Source: an uncultured Haliea sp.
Lineage (GTDB): Bacteria > Pseudomonadota > Gammaproteobacteria > Pseudomonadales > Halieaceae
Length of the DNA: 47,392 nucleotides
NCBI GenBank assembly: GCA_913062625.1
Contig: CAJXWP010000015.1
Coordinates: forward strand, 1 to 47,392
Reading direction: 5' to 3'
Of the stretch, positions 1-8,308 are shown in pieces. The notes under the pieces are model-generated. The model was given only the letters and a program-made list of their open reading frames with translations, searched no databases and was not told the origin of the DNA. Each line of letters starts with the position of its first letter. The first letter of the stretch is position 1. Made by a program: the position numbers and the translations under genes.

Positions 1-156
1 CTGCTGTCTTGTGCCACCTGTGCCAACACACTGCCCGATAGGGGCATTGAGAGCATTAATACTGCAGGAGCAAGTAGGTGGCGTTTTAGTGCTGCTGTAG
101 TGTGGGTCATCGGAAGCGTCTCGTTATTGAATTATCGTGCTGGCTGCATTGAGTAG
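1..156 (+). CDS. possible 3' end of an unidentified gene (partial)
   Basis: Frame 1 is open from the first base to a TAG at 154-156, giving 51 residues. The last third contains a hydrophobic stretch (VVWVIGSVSLLNY) that could be a membrane helix. It has several Cys near the window edge. No family is recognised and the stretch is short, so an open frame by chance is possible. The upstream part lies outside the window. Confidence 0.25.
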   Translation: MLSCATCANTLPDRGIESINTAGASRWRFSAAVVWVIGSVSLLNYRAGCIE

Positions 157-347
157 AAGCTGACATATATTGTTTGTTCATTACCGCTTTGGATTTCCTA
201 ATTCTCACAGGATATGTCAGACATGTACAGAGGCTAAACCGCTAACAGTCGTGAGACACAGGCTCTGGCGAAAAGTTCCATCAATGGCTTTCTGTCGGCT
301 TCAACGGGGACAGCGCGGGGGGTATGAATCTGAAAACGCCTCATAGC

Positions 348-370
348 AAAACGGCCCCCAAAGGAGCCGC
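348..370 (-). terminator. rho-independent terminator of the leucine-rich-repeat gene
   Basis: Read on the minus strand about 30 bases after the stop of the repeat protein: a 7-bp stem CGGCTCC / GGGGCCG (one T-G pair) with a 4-base loop, followed at once by TTTT. Position and shape fit an intrinsic terminator. Confidence 0.65.
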
Positions 371-399
371 TGTGTGTCGCAATACCCGAGCAAACCTAC

Positions 400-1548
400 T
401 CAGGCTTTACGGAGCTTGTTGACAGCCACTAGCGATAGCAAAGCAGCCATCATGCCCAGTAGCCAGATAGACCCTACGGGGACAGGTGTGGCTGCTGGCG
501 GTGAGTAAGAAGCGAGTATCTCGTCTACAGAGTTACACCCTGTCGCGTTCCTACTAATAGTAATATCTCCGACCACTGAATCAGCGGGCGGGCCGCTCGG
601 CCAACCTAATACGGGTGCAATGCCTTGGCAGTTGGTAAGGGCAATATTGACCTGTATAAACAAAAAGCCCCCCACGCTAGTGAGGTTAGCTAGGCCGTCG
701 AGGTTGGTGAGGAGGTCATTGTTCTCGATAGCCAAATAGCCCTCCACGCTAGTGAGCTTAGCTAGGCCGCCTATGTTGGTGAGGAGGTCATTGTTCCCGA
801 TATACAAATAGCTCCCCACGCTAGTGAGGTTAGCTAGGCCTTCGATGTTGGTGAGGGAGGCATTGATACCGATATACAAAAAGCCCCCCACGCTAGTGAG
901 TTTAGCTAGGCCGTCGAGGTTGGTGAGGAGGTCATTGTCATAGATCTCCAAATAGCCCCCCACGCTGGTGAGGTTAGCTAGGCCTTCGATGTTGGTGAGG
1001 AGGTCATTGAGAGCGATATACAAATTGCCCCCCACGCTAGTGAGTTTAGCTAGGCCGTCGAGGTTGGTGAGGAGGTCATTGTTCTCGATATTCAAAAAGC
1101 CCCCCACGCTAGTGAGCTTAGCTAGGGCGTCTATGTTGGTGAGGAGGTCATTGTTCTCGATAGCCAAATAGCCCTCCACGCTAGTGAGTTTAGCTAGGCC
1201 GTCGAGGTTGGTGAGGGCGGCATTGGTATAGATGTATAAATTGTCCCCCACGCTAGTGAGTTTAGCTAGGCCGTCGAGGTTGGTGAGGAGGTCATTGTCA
1301 TAGATGTATAAATTGCCCCCCACGCTAGTGAGGTTAGCTAGGGCGTCTATGTTGGTGATGCCAGTACGGCTGGCGAAGGTAAGATCACCAAGCACTGAAT
1401 CACAATTTTTAGGAAAGGCATCCACTCGATCCTGTGTGGTGAAAGAGTAGGAGGGCTGTGGACAATCCTCCGCCCAAGCACCGCTGCTCCCCACAAGAGA
1501 AGCAAAGAGCAAACCGATTGAGATGATGTTTCGTAGGTGCATATTCAA
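400..1548 (-). CDS. secreted leucine-rich-repeat (receptor L-domain-like) protein with C-terminal sorting tail
   Basis: 382 residues. Residues 1-27 form a Sec signal peptide ending near GAWA. Residues about 66-306 are ten tandem 24-residue units of the type LTNLDGLAKLTSVGGNLYI, as in bacterial receptor L-domain or LRR proteins, which stack as a solenoid and usually bind surface ligands. After a short Cys-containing cap comes a tripartite tail: a PVPVG segment, a hydrophobic helix (WLLGMMAALLSLVAV) and a basic end (NKLRKA). That layout matches PEP-CTERM/IPTL-CTERM-type anchors processed by exosortase-like enzymes. None of those enzymes is visible here. An intrinsic terminator follows. The true ligand is unknown. 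The tail is shared with the broken gene at 1732-1907. Confidence 0.85.
   Translation of the reverse strand: MNMHLRNIISIGLLFASLVGSSGAWAEDCPQPSYSFTTQDRVDAFPKNCDSVLGDLTFASRTGITNIDALANLTSVGGNLYIYDNDLLTNLDGLAKLTSVGDNLYIYTNAALTNLDGLAKLTSVEGYLAIENNDLLTNIDALAKLTSVGGFLNIENNDLLTNLDGLAKLTSVGGNLYIALNDLLTNIEGLANLTSVGGYLEIYDNDLLTNLDGLAKLTSVGGFLYIGINASLTNIEGLANLTSVGSYLYIGNNDLLTNIGGLAKLTSVEGYLAIENNDLLTNLDGLANLTSVGGFLFIQVNIALTNCQGIAPVLGWPSGPPADSVVGDITISRNATGCNSVDEILASYSPPAATPVPVGSIWLLGMMAALLSLVAVNKLRKA
645..1365 (-). repeat. ten near-identical 72-bp tandem coding repeats
   Basis: Inside the leucine-rich-repeat gene, the core ACGCTAGTGAG.TTAGCTAGG (plus strand) recurs every 72 bases about ten times, each copy encoding one 24-residue unit. 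Most copies differ at only a few bases, concentrated in the codons for the variable strand (NLYIYDND, FLNIENND, YLAIENND). Such high DNA identity points to recent unit duplication or conversion. Confidence 0.9.
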
Positions 1549-1702
1549 AGATATCCCGTTGTTAGTAAGTTGAAAGGTAGTGCGCTATGCAGTGCCTAAA
1601 TATACGATTAGATTAAGTTATGTGTCTCAATAAAACTAACCCTCAAAGCAGTACCCTTAGACCGCGAAATTCGCTTAGCACCGGCTAACCCTGCAATGGC
1701 TG

Positions 1703-1723
1703 AAACCCGCACTAGGCGGGCTT
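1703..1723 (-). terminator. hairpin after the broken sorting-tail gene
   Basis: Minus strand: AAGCCCGC, loop CTAGT, GCGGGTTT, lying 10-30 bases past the TGA of the relic at 1732. A 5-bp G+C-rich stem flanked by A and T runs. It is a plausible intrinsic terminator, though the T run is short. Confidence 0.5.
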
Positions 1724-1731
1724 GAGAGGGC

Positions 1732-1907
1732 TCAGGCTTTACGCAGCTTCGTGACTGCCACTAGCGATAGCAAGCCGGCCATCATGCCGAGAAGCCACCG
1801 TCATCAAATTCCAACGCCAAGGCCTGCGCCGATAGCATCATCGAAATAAGCAGGAGTGCGAAAGAGGCGAGTACGCCACGCTGTGGTGCCGTTGTTGTTG
1901 GGTTCAT
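1732..1907 (-). pseudogene. relic of a secreted protein: signal peptide joined to the same sorting tail
   Basis: Minus strand, ATG at 1907 with GAGG upstream. The first 35 or so codons read as a signal peptide (MNPTTTAPQRGVLASFALL then LISMMLSAQALA) and the first residues of a mature protein. The reading frame then hits TGA. In the next frame the sequence reads WLLGMMAGLLSLVAVTKLRK before a stop, almost identical to the C-terminal tail of the gene at 400-1548. The whole body of the protein is missing, so this is an internally deleted, frame-shifted paralogue or partner that used the same anchor. Confidence 0.75.
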
Positions 1908-2056
1908 TAGAAGCCTCGTCCCTGATTAAGCTGCACGCATGCTATCAGACCACTCGCTCGCGTCAATGGGCCACATGGTTGGTGCAGACAATATTTTTTA
2001 GGGACAAAGCCACAAGAAGACTAGAGTTGATTCGAGAAGAATATGCTGAACTCCCG

Positions 2057-2140
2057 CTAGGCAAGTGCAAGAGCAACTCCCTTATCAACCCCTCGACTTG
2101 AACCAGTGACAACCGCAATCTGCCCTTTTAAATCACGCAC
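2057..2140 (-). pseudogene. N-terminal relic of a short-chain dehydrogenase
   Basis: Minus strand from a GTG at 2140: MRDLKGQIAVVTGSSRGVDK followed by GVALALA and TAG. This is the classic SDR start, including the TGxxxGxG cofactor loop, with the second-last glycine changed to Asp (GVDKG for GVGKG). No SDR sequence continues clearly beyond the stop in any frame, although a short LAGVQHILLEST reading in another frame could be a degraded continuation. It is best read as a gene remnant. Confidence 0.6.
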
Positions 2141-2693
2141 ATCTAACCCCTAATCGTGGTCGTTATAAGATAAAAAAACAAAAAATAACGCATGGTGCTC
2201 TGAGATGGCCACTCGATAGCACTGGAAAGTTAACGCTATTTCCTTGCAAACGGCAGTGCCCACCCAGTGCGCAGTGCATGCTCATCGACATTGGAATGAA
2301 AACAGCGACGACGAAGAAACAGCATTGCGCACGTATCGTTGGGTTTTGCTCGAGACGTCCCTCTCATGCATGGACGAGCACTGTCGCTCTAAAGCTGGCG
2401 AGCATGATTTAAGAGGCGAGTTAAGCTTGTACTTGACGACGCATGCGAGGTCCCCTTTTGCACCTATTAAACCCCATCGAGTAGCAAGGCGGCTGCTGTG
2501 GGCAGATATGGCGCGGACAGTGACCTCGACTGGGTAACGACCTTGCTCGATGAAACTGTTCACGCAGGAACGCCTGACAGCAGCGCATATCGCGCTTACC
2601 GGTCTAGCGGATGCGTATTTTCTCCTCGGTGGAAAACTACGAGGGGTGGTGTTGCGTCATTTGAGTTTGAAATGTCGACGTCGATTCGCTGCG
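2141..2693. other. gap with no recognisable gene
   Basis: About 550 bases. The open frames here (for example 2244-2537 plus and 2282-2563 minus) have no family character, no convincing start signals and overlap each other. I see no repeats, RNA gene or clear terminator. It may be decayed coding sequence, like the relics on its left. Confidence 0.4.
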
Positions 2694-4331
2694 TCAAGAC
2701 TCTTTGGCGGCGGCCGAACGTTGCGCTTTCTCGAATACAAAACCTTGATAGCCCTGGTCTGCCATATCAGAGATCCGCTGGTAGTAGATACTGCCTCCGA
2801 GGTATACGGAGAAGTAACGGGGCTTGCCAGGGACATTCGCGCCTGTCCACCACGAGTCGGTGCGGGGGAATAGCGTGATATTAGCGAGTGCGCTGACCTC
2901 GTTAGCCCAGGCCTCTTCGCTGTCGGTCGTAGGCTCGACGGCACCGAGTTCTTTCTCGTCAAGATGCTCCATGCAGTGGCCGATCCATTTCATCTGGCGC
3001 TCAGCGCCCAGTGGCATATTGTAGAACACGCCGGGCGACCCCGGACCATGAAGCATGAAGAGGTTGGGGAAACCCCCGATCGTAAGTCCCAGATAATTGT
3101 GGTAGCGCTCTTTCCAGCGCTCTTTTAGGCTTACACCTCCCCGTCCTTTGGGGTTAAGGCGCAACATCGAGCCGCTGATGGCGTCATAACCGGTCGCAAG
3201 CACGAGTACGTCGATTGGGTGTTCACCGCTTCGAGTGATGACGCTACTGTTTGTGAAGCGCTCTATGGGATCCTCGCGTAGGTCGACGAGACTTACGTTA
3301 TCTCGATTGAAAGTCTCGAAGTAACCATCCTCTAGGATCGGACGCTTGGTGATGACGAAGTAATCGGGCAACAATTTCTGTGCGGTAACGGGATCGTGCA
3401 CGATTTCTTGGATCTTTGCCCGAACAAAGTCTGCCAGCGTCTGATTGGCTTCCTCGCTGATCGCGATGTCGTTGTAAAGTCCCAAGAAGAACTTAAAGCC
3501 GCCTTGCTGCCACAATCGTTCGTACAGGGCTTTGCGTTGTTCGGCAGTGTCGTCGAGAGCGGCACGCGCCTGATTGTCGACAGGGAAACCGCCGAAATTC
3601 GCCTCCATCTTTTCACGGAGGATGTTCCAGTTCGCCCTCGCGTCCGCCATTTCTTCCGGAGTAATAGAACGGTTCCCGGCTGGAAAGGCATATTGAGGGG
3701 TACGCTGAAGCACTGTCACGTGCGCGGCCTCGCGCGCGATTTGGGGGATCGACTGGACCCCTGAAGAGCCTGTACCGATTACCGCTACCCGCTTGCCCTT
3801 GAAGGAAACAGGTTCATGAGGCCAAAGGCCGGTGTGATAACACTCACCTGCGAAATCTTGAATTCCCGGAATGTCGGGTTTGTTCGCCGTTGACAGCGCC
3901 CCCACCGCACAGATCAGGAATCTGGCGCAGGCGCGTTCGCCAGTCTGGGTCTCTATTGTCCAATGCTGCGCCGTTTCGTCGTAGCGGGCATCTGTTACCC
4001 AGGTGTCGAACTGAATGTCTCGCCGAAGATCAAAACGATCTGCGACATGCTCGAGGTAGGCGAGCACTGCAGACTGGTCAGACTGGGTTTCGGCCCAGTC
4101 CCACTCTTGCATAAGTTCTTCCGAGAAGGTGTAGCAATAAAAGGGACTGCCTGGGCCGTCGACTCGTGCACCCGGATAGCGGTTGTACCACCAGGTGCCT
4201 CCAACGTCGGTGGCACCGTCGTAAACCCGCACCGAAAGACCCATCTCGCGGAGGTGATGTAGGGCGTACATGCCACTCACACCGGCTCCGATAACTACTG
4301 CGTCATAGTGTTCCATCGCTTGGCTTTCCAT
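2694..4331 (-). CDS. flavin-containing Baeyer-Villiger monooxygenase (cyclohexanone monooxygenase type)
   Basis: 545 residues from the ATG at 4331, chosen because GGAAGGGGAT lies just upstream; a GTG eight codons earlier lacks such a site. An N-terminal FAD Rossmann motif GAGVSG is at residues 15-20. The type I BVMO fingerprint FAGECYHTGLWP is near residue 165, followed by the NADPH-binding GTGSSG. A GTWWYNRYPGARVD segment near the FAD domain is typical of cyclohexanone, phenylacetone and steroid monooxygenases. The enzyme would use NADPH and O2 to insert oxygen beside a ketone, giving an ester or lactone. It stands alone between relics. Cyclic, steroid and linear ketones cannot be told apart from sequence. 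Confidence 0.9.
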   Translation of the reverse strand: MESQAMEHYDAVVIGAGVSGMYALHHLREMGLSVRVYDGATDVGGTWWYNRYPGARVDGPGSPFYCYTFSEELMQEWDWAETQSDQSAVLAYLEHVADRFDLRRDIQFDTWVTDARYDETAQHWTIETQTGERACARFLICAVGALSTANKPDIPGIQDFAGECYHTGLWPHEPVSFKGKRVAVIGTGSSGVQSIPQIAREAAHVTVLQRTPQYAFPAGNRSITPEEMADARANWNILREKMEANFGGFPVDNQARAALDDTAEQRKALYERLWQQGGFKFFLGLYNDIAISEEANQTLADFVRAKIQEIVHDPVTAQKLLPDYFVITKRPILEDGYFETFNRDNVSLVDLREDPIERFTNSSVITRSGEHPIDVLVLATGYDAISGSMLRLNPKGRGGVSLKERWKERYHNYLGLTIGGFPNLFMLHGPGSPGVFYNMPLGAERQMKWIGHCMEHLDEKELGAVEPTTDSEEAWANEVSALANITLFPRTDSWWTGANVPGKPRYFSVYLGGSIYYQRISDMADQGYQGFVFEKAQRSAAAKES

Positions 4332-4691
4332 TTTGATCCCCTTCCGCTTTTCCACGCGCGAAGTAAGGACAACCGACGCACGTGTAGTTTGGCAATGTAA
4401 CTTGTTCGAGTATAGTATAAATAAAAGGGCGGTTGTAAGGAGATCCTCCCGTCGATAGATATAGCGGTGTCCTAAGAAAGTAATGCGATTTTCTTGAGGA
4501 TAAGTTCAGGAAAGCTTGCTTCTTAAACCGTGTATCTGACAACGCATATTTTTGTGTAGCTCCGCCCTCGTTTTCGCTTCTTGTCTGCGCTTTATTGCTA
4601 CCGCAGTTGCGCAACGATCCTAGGAACTATGGGAACCGAAGGATACGGGGAAGGTAAGGAGCTAGGGAACTTGCACACTCTTTTGCCCACA
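4332..4691. other. gap upstream of the monooxygenase, no gene seen
   Basis: About 360 bases. The minus-strand part nearest 4331 must carry the monooxygenase promoter. An A/T-rich stretch with TATAGTATAAATAA lies around 4413-4427, but I cannot assign -35 and -10 boxes. No protein family is recognisable in any frame. Confidence 0.4.
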
Positions 4692-4970
4692 CTATTGCGA
4701 GCCTCTCTCTACGCTTTTCCCCCAGCATCCAAAGCAGTGTACATTCTGCGATATAATACGATGCTTTGGGCACCTTGAGGCGCTGAGAGCCACCGATAGT
4801 AGCGGTTCAAAGGGGGTCACAGGCCGTGCTTCGATAAGCTGCTCGTGCCAGAGATTCATGATGAGGCTTACCCAGAGCAGAACATTGATCGTGACGAAGA
4901 CGGTAAAGGCAGACCGAAAAGCTATTTTTTAGAGCCCAACATCTCTGAGAAGCTTTTCGCAAAGAGCCAT
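4692..4970 (-). pseudogene. broken small membrane-protein gene B (2TM-like)
   Basis: Minus strand ATG at 4970 overlaps the TGA of the preceding relic as TGATG. It reads MALCEKLLRDVGL, then TAA, then continues in the same frame as KIAFRSAFTVFVTINVLLWV followed by SLIMNLWHEQLIEARPVTPF. The hydrophobic segment after a basic amphipathic lead resembles the first helix of 2TM-domain proteins. One in-frame stop interrupts it, and later codons have no clear character. It was probably the second gene of a coupled pair. Family assignment is tentative. Confidence 0.4.
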
Positions 4971-5202
4971 CAGCCCGACGCAATCATCAGTAGACCGTTA
5001 CAGGCCATAAGCATTCCGACCCAAAGGATCTGCGATTCATCAGGCCAGACAGAGGGAAAGAGGTCGCCGAGGAGAAGGCCATGAGGAGCGCCGGCCACAG
5101 CGTTGCAGGCAGACGCCGGTAGAAAACGTCCGCAGACATCGCCAGCAACAGCCTGACACCGCGCGATGTAGAAATATGAGTTTCGGACATAAATCGATCC
5201 AT
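4970..5202 (-). pseudogene. broken small membrane-protein gene A
   Basis: Minus strand from ATG 5202: MDRFMSETHISTSRGVRLLL and onward through ATLWPALLMAF. Near position 5070 the coding character moves to another frame, reading LLGDLFPSVWPDESQILWVG then MLMACNGLLMIASG and TGA. Restoring one base would give a protein of about 77 residues with two hydrophobic stretches. Its stop overlaps the start of the next relic, as in a translationally coupled operon. No family is recognised. Confidence 0.4.
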
Positions 5203-5395
5203 TGGTGTCTTGGAAACGTTAAAAGCTGTCTGCCGATGAAAATAGACTCAGTTGTGAAGACTCGCTCAAGGCGCTAAAATTCCGCTCGCAATAGGCCCCA
5301 GCGCTCAACCCAAATATCTTGGGCACGCAACAACGAGTGAACCATTTCGCGGGTTCAATAGCCCAGGTTAGAACCCGTCTATCAGATGAAAAGCA

Positions 5396-5521
5396 ATGAA
5401 AAAAAATGAACTTCCTGAAAAGCAGTGCCCCGTTTGTAAGCGCCCCTTTACATGGCGTAAAAAATGGAAAAAAGTGTGGCATGAGGTTAAATACTGCTCC
5501 GAGCGTTGCCGTCGCGCATAA
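5396..5521 (+). CDS. DUF2256 zinc-ribbon-like small protein
   Basis: 41 residues, beginning [20 protein letters not shown] and ending [10 protein letters not shown]. Two Cys pairs (CPVC and CSERC) flank a basic, Trp-rich middle, exactly the layout of DUF2256. DUF2256 proteins are known for lying beside cryptochrome/photolyase genes, and here the photolyase begins 15 bases downstream, so the two are probably one operon. The function is unknown; a metal-bound accessory or nucleic-acid-binding role is a guess. The family match, Cys spacing and neighbour make it a secure gene despite its size. Confidence 0.85.
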   Translation: MKKNELPEKQCPVCKRPFTWRKKWKKVWHEVKYCSERCRRA

Positions 5522-5536
5522 AGAGTAAATTCTTCA

Positions 5537-7066
5537 ATGAAAAAAAGTATCAATATCGTTTGGTTTAAACGCGATCTGCGTATCAACGACCACCGGCCAC
5601 TGTTGGAAGCTTCTCGACTAAACACGGCGATATTGCCACTTTATGTTGTTGAGCCTGAGTACTGGCAAGAAAGCTTCAGTTCTCGACGTCATTGGCATTT
5701 TATTTTTGATTGTCTCTATGATTTAGATGTCGCTTTGAAAGAATTAGGCCAGCCACTCATCATTAAAGTTGGCGATGTTTGCGATATTATTACAAGCCTT
5801 CATTTAAAGTTTCATGTCGAGGGTATATACGCTCATGAAGAGTCAGGAAACCTTTGGACGTATCGGAGAGATATAACGGTTAAAAAACTCTGTGTAACAA
5901 AGAGCATACCGCTTTATGAATACCCGCTAAATGGTGTTGTCCGAAAGCTTTCCACACGCAACGATTGGTCAAAAATTCGAAACAAACGCATGTTGGAAAC
6001 GATACTGCCAAGGCCAAAATCTTTAAATCCCATCGGCGATTACACATCGGAAAAATTACCGGATAAAGAGGACTCCCTATTTGGTGCCGAGTTATTCGGC
6101 ACAGTGCAACGTGGCGGACGAAATGCAGCCGTTGGTGATTTAAAGAGTTTTTTAAATGAGAGGTCAAGTCAGTACTTGTATCACATTTCTAGCCCTCGAT
6201 TATCTGCAACGTCTTGCTCGCGACTATCAGCGCATCTTGCGTGGGGAAGCCTGTCGGTCAGAGAGGTCATTCAATCCATAAAGAAAAGACAAAAGCAGCT
6301 TAGCATTGAAGACAAAAAGCGCTTTGGACGAAATTTAACGGCCTTTCACTCTCGACTTGCCTGGCGTTGTCATTTCATACAAAAAATTGAAGACCAACCT
6401 GAAATCGAAACCCATTGTATGCACCCGGCTTTTGAAGGTTTGCGTGAGGGCAGCCACGATGAGGTCAAATATAAAGCGTGGGCAACAGGAAATACAGGCT
6501 ACCCTTTTATTGACGCCTGCATGCGTAATTTAATTTTTGAGGGGTGGATCACCTTTCGAATGCGAGCAATGCTCGTAAGCTTTGCCAGTTATCAGCTTTG
6601 GTTAGATTGGCGGATTACAGGCGATCATCTGGCGCGCTTGTTTACCGATTATGAGCCTGGCATTCACTACAGTCAGCTACAGATGCAATCGGGTGTTACC
6701 GGCATCAATACAATCCGTGCTTATAATCCGATTAAACAATCACTTGAACATGATCCCAACGGTCATTACATCCGCAAATGGGTGCCGGAGTTGGTAAACC
6801 TTCCCAATGAGTTCATCCATGAGCCTTGGAAATGCGGAAACAGCCTAATCGATAATACGCATTACTTAATAGACACCGATTATCCACAGCCGATTGTTGA
6901 GCAAGCATCAGCTGTAAAACTGGCTAAAGAGAGCATTGCGAGAGTGCGTCAAAGCCCGCAATTTCGGGCGATATCAGGAGAGGTTTATAAAAAGCTGGGC
7001 AGCAGAAAGTTTAGAGCAAAAAGATCAAAGACTGCAGGCACAGGCAATCAAATAGACTTGTTTTAG
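5537..7066 (+). CDS. cryptochrome/DNA photolyase family flavoprotein
   Basis: 509 residues. The N-terminal alpha/beta antenna domain starts with [17 protein letters not shown], the standard photolyase opening. The C-terminal FAD domain contains [16 protein letters not shown] and, about 50 residues on, the stretch [17 protein letters not shown], followed by [20 protein letters not shown]. These match the photolyase/cryptochrome FAD pocket and C-terminal core. Expected role: light-driven, FADH-dependent repair of UV photoproducts, or blue-light sensing. DUF2256 directly upstream supports the DUF2256-linked subgroup. The codons are richer in A and T than those of flanking genes, suggesting acquisition from elsewhere. 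Photolyase versus cryptochrome function cannot be decided here. Confidence 0.92.
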   Translation: MKKSINIVWFKRDLRINDHRPLLEASRLNTAILPLYVVEPEYWQESFSSRRHWHFIFDCLYDLDVALKELGQPLIIKVGDVCDIITSLHLKFHVEGIYAHEESGNLWTYRRDITVKKLCVTKSIPLYEYPLNGVVRKLSTRNDWSKIRNKRMLETILPRPKSLNPIGDYTSEKLPDKEDSLFGAELFGTVQRGGRNAAVGDLKSFLNERSSQYLYHISSPRLSATSCSRLSAHLAWGSLSVREVIQSIKKRQKQLSIEDKKRFGRNLTAFHSRLAWRCHFIQKIEDQPEIETHCMHPAFEGLREGSHDEVKYKAWATGNTGYPFIDACMRNLIFEGWITFRMRAMLVSFASYQLWLDWRITGDHLARLFTDYEPGIHYSQLQMQSGVTGINTIRAYNPIKQSLEHDPNGHYIRKWVPELVNLPNEFIHEPWKCGNSLIDNTHYLIDTDYPQPIVEQASAVKLAKESIARVRQSPQFRAISGEVYKKLGSRKFRAKRSKTAGTGNQIDLF

Positions 7067-7248
7067 TCCGGTGCTATACGGGGTTGGACTCGTTCGGAGG
7101 TGCTGACCGTATTAGCGTGCCCTTGCCTACAACCTTTATAATACGCAAAATAGCCAAGCTTGGCGCCAGGGGGCAATCAATAATTAGCCCCACACACGGC
7201 CTGCAGTATTTCGAGGCCCACTCAATTTTTTAATTATTGTCATAAAAA

Positions 7249-7277
7249 TTAAGTACTTAAGTGATTAATGCACTTAA
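7249..7277. promoter_or_regulatory. overlapping palindromes upstream of the SEC-C gene
   Basis: TTAAGTACTTAA at 7249-7260 is a perfect 12-base palindrome. Sharing its right arm, TTAAGTG (7257-7263), 7 bases, CACTTAA (7271-7277) is a perfect 7-bp inverted repeat. They lie 48-76 bases before the start codon at 7325, where an operator would sit. No regulator is identified. Confidence 0.4.
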
Positions 7278-7324
7278 TGTGCTGACTTTTATGTGAAAAT
7301 GATGTCTCCAACAAGGACCAAGGT

Positions 7325-7666
7325 ATGTCAGACAAGTTTTTTTTCAAGGGCCGTCAGGATTCACGTAAGGACCACGTCGGTGGTGCTTACCAGACGAATG
7401 CCGGCAGCAACGGCGGTAGTGAGAAATACCCGCTGGCGTTGCGTGTCACGAGCGAAGCGCGTCGCAAGGAGATTCAGGCGCTAGTCGATGAAGCGCAGTT
7501 GCATGCCCAAATTCATGTCGATAGCAGCGAGGGTGCACAAGAGTCGATTGCCGAACTGACTGCGTTGCTGAACAAAAGCGTTACGGTTAAAGTGGATAAA
7601 ACGCCAGCACGCAACAATCCCTGTAGCTGTGGCAGTGGAAAAAAATATAAGAAGTGTTGCGGTTAG
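7325..7666 (+). CDS. PBPRA1643 family SWIM/SEC-C metal-binding protein
   Basis: 113 residues. It opens MSDKFFFKGRQDSRKDHVGG and ends with the SEC-C zinc motif NPCSCGSGKKYKKCCG (C-x-C...CC), the same motif as the SecA tail. The N-terminal FFFKGR block and length fit the gammaproteobacterial PBPRA1643 family. The start is supported by AAGG upstream. It probably binds one zinc ion; the family's cellular role is unknown. Two palindromes sit in its upstream region and a hairpin follows it. Confidence 0.88.
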   Translation: MSDKFFFKGRQDSRKDHVGGAYQTNAGSNGGSEKYPLALRVTSEARRKEIQALVDEAQLHAQIHVDSSEGAQESIAELTALLNKSVTVKVDKTPARNNPCSCGSGKKYKKCCG

Positions 7667-7681
7667 GCTCATTATGCGAGA

Positions 7682-7709
7682 CATGGGCGGCTTCCGGCAG
7701 GCCGCCATG
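7682..7709 (+). terminator. strong hairpin after the SEC-C gene
   Basis: CATGGGCGGC, loop TTCCGGCAG, GCCGCCATG forms a 9-bp stem with one bulged G. No T run follows, so it may be a weak terminator or an mRNA 3'-end stabiliser, not a canonical rho-independent site. Confidence 0.35.
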
Positions 7710-7781
7710 ACGCCCGATAGATATCATCCGTTACGCACTGCAGCTATACTTTATGCCTCACAACAAGACTGATAAATAATA

Positions 7782-8207
7782 ATGAACAACAAGCTAGGCA
7801 CACTACAGCGCGCACTACAACTGATCGGTCGTGGACTGCTCGGGCTATACTTTATCGTCCCCGGAATCACGAAGGTCACCGGTTTCGGTGAGATGACTGA
7901 ATATATGTCGGCGCATAACGTTCCGCTTATTTCTGTTCTACTGGTGCTGACTATCGTTATCCAGATTGGAGGTGGCCTGAGTTTACTGGCAGGCTATCGT
8001 GTGCAGTTGGTGGCATTTGTACTGGCCGGGCTCACACTGGTGATCAGTCTCTTTATGCACAACTTTTGGGTCATGGAAGAAGGCCTGCAGCGGGGGCATG
8101 AGTTGCAGAACTTTATTAAGAATATGGCCATCATGGCAGGCTTGCTGTACATGGCAGGTGTGACACCATCGGTTGCGCAGCAGTCATTAAAAAAAGGCGA
8201 ACGCTGA
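7782..8207 (+). CDS. DoxX family membrane protein
   Basis: 141 residues with four hydrophobic helices: about residues 16-35 (LLGLYFIVPGITKVTGF region), 48-68, 73-92 and 115-133. The GRGLLGLYFIVPGITKVTGF opening and the later GGLSLLAGYRVQL turn are typical of the DoxX family of small inner-membrane proteins linked to redox or thiol stress. It follows the SEC-C gene by 115 bases, so co-transcription is possible but not shown. The precise function is unknown. Confidence 0.85.
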   Translation: MNNKLGTLQRALQLIGRGLLGLYFIVPGITKVTGFGEMTEYMSAHNVPLISVLLVLTIVIQIGGGLSLLAGYRVQLVAFVLAGLTLVISLFMHNFWVMEEGLQRGHELQNFIKNMAIMAGLLYMAGVTPSVAQQSLKKGER

Positions 8208-8308
8208 CAGGTGGCGGCAAGCGTTGGAACGGGGTGGGGAAGGTTTTTTTTAAAAAAATGTACTCCTCTTAATGTGCTTCTCTCAACGATGTAAAAGGGG
8301 ATTAGGCC

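Noticed and set aside
968-1171. Plus-strand 67-residue frame rich in Arg and Ser
   Set aside because: It is the opposite-strand shadow of the LRR repeats; its repetitive protein is only the complement of the coding array.
645-1365. CRISPR-like or intergenic tandem repeat array
   Set aside because: The 72-base units are in frame and encode LRR units inside one long gene, with no separate unique spacers.
2498-2878. Plus-strand frames around the 3' end of the first monooxygenase
   Set aside because: They overlap each other and the monooxygenase and have no family character or ribosome site.
5219-5625. Minus-strand frames opposite DUF2256 and the photolyase start
   Set aside because: They lie antisense to two genes with clear family matches.
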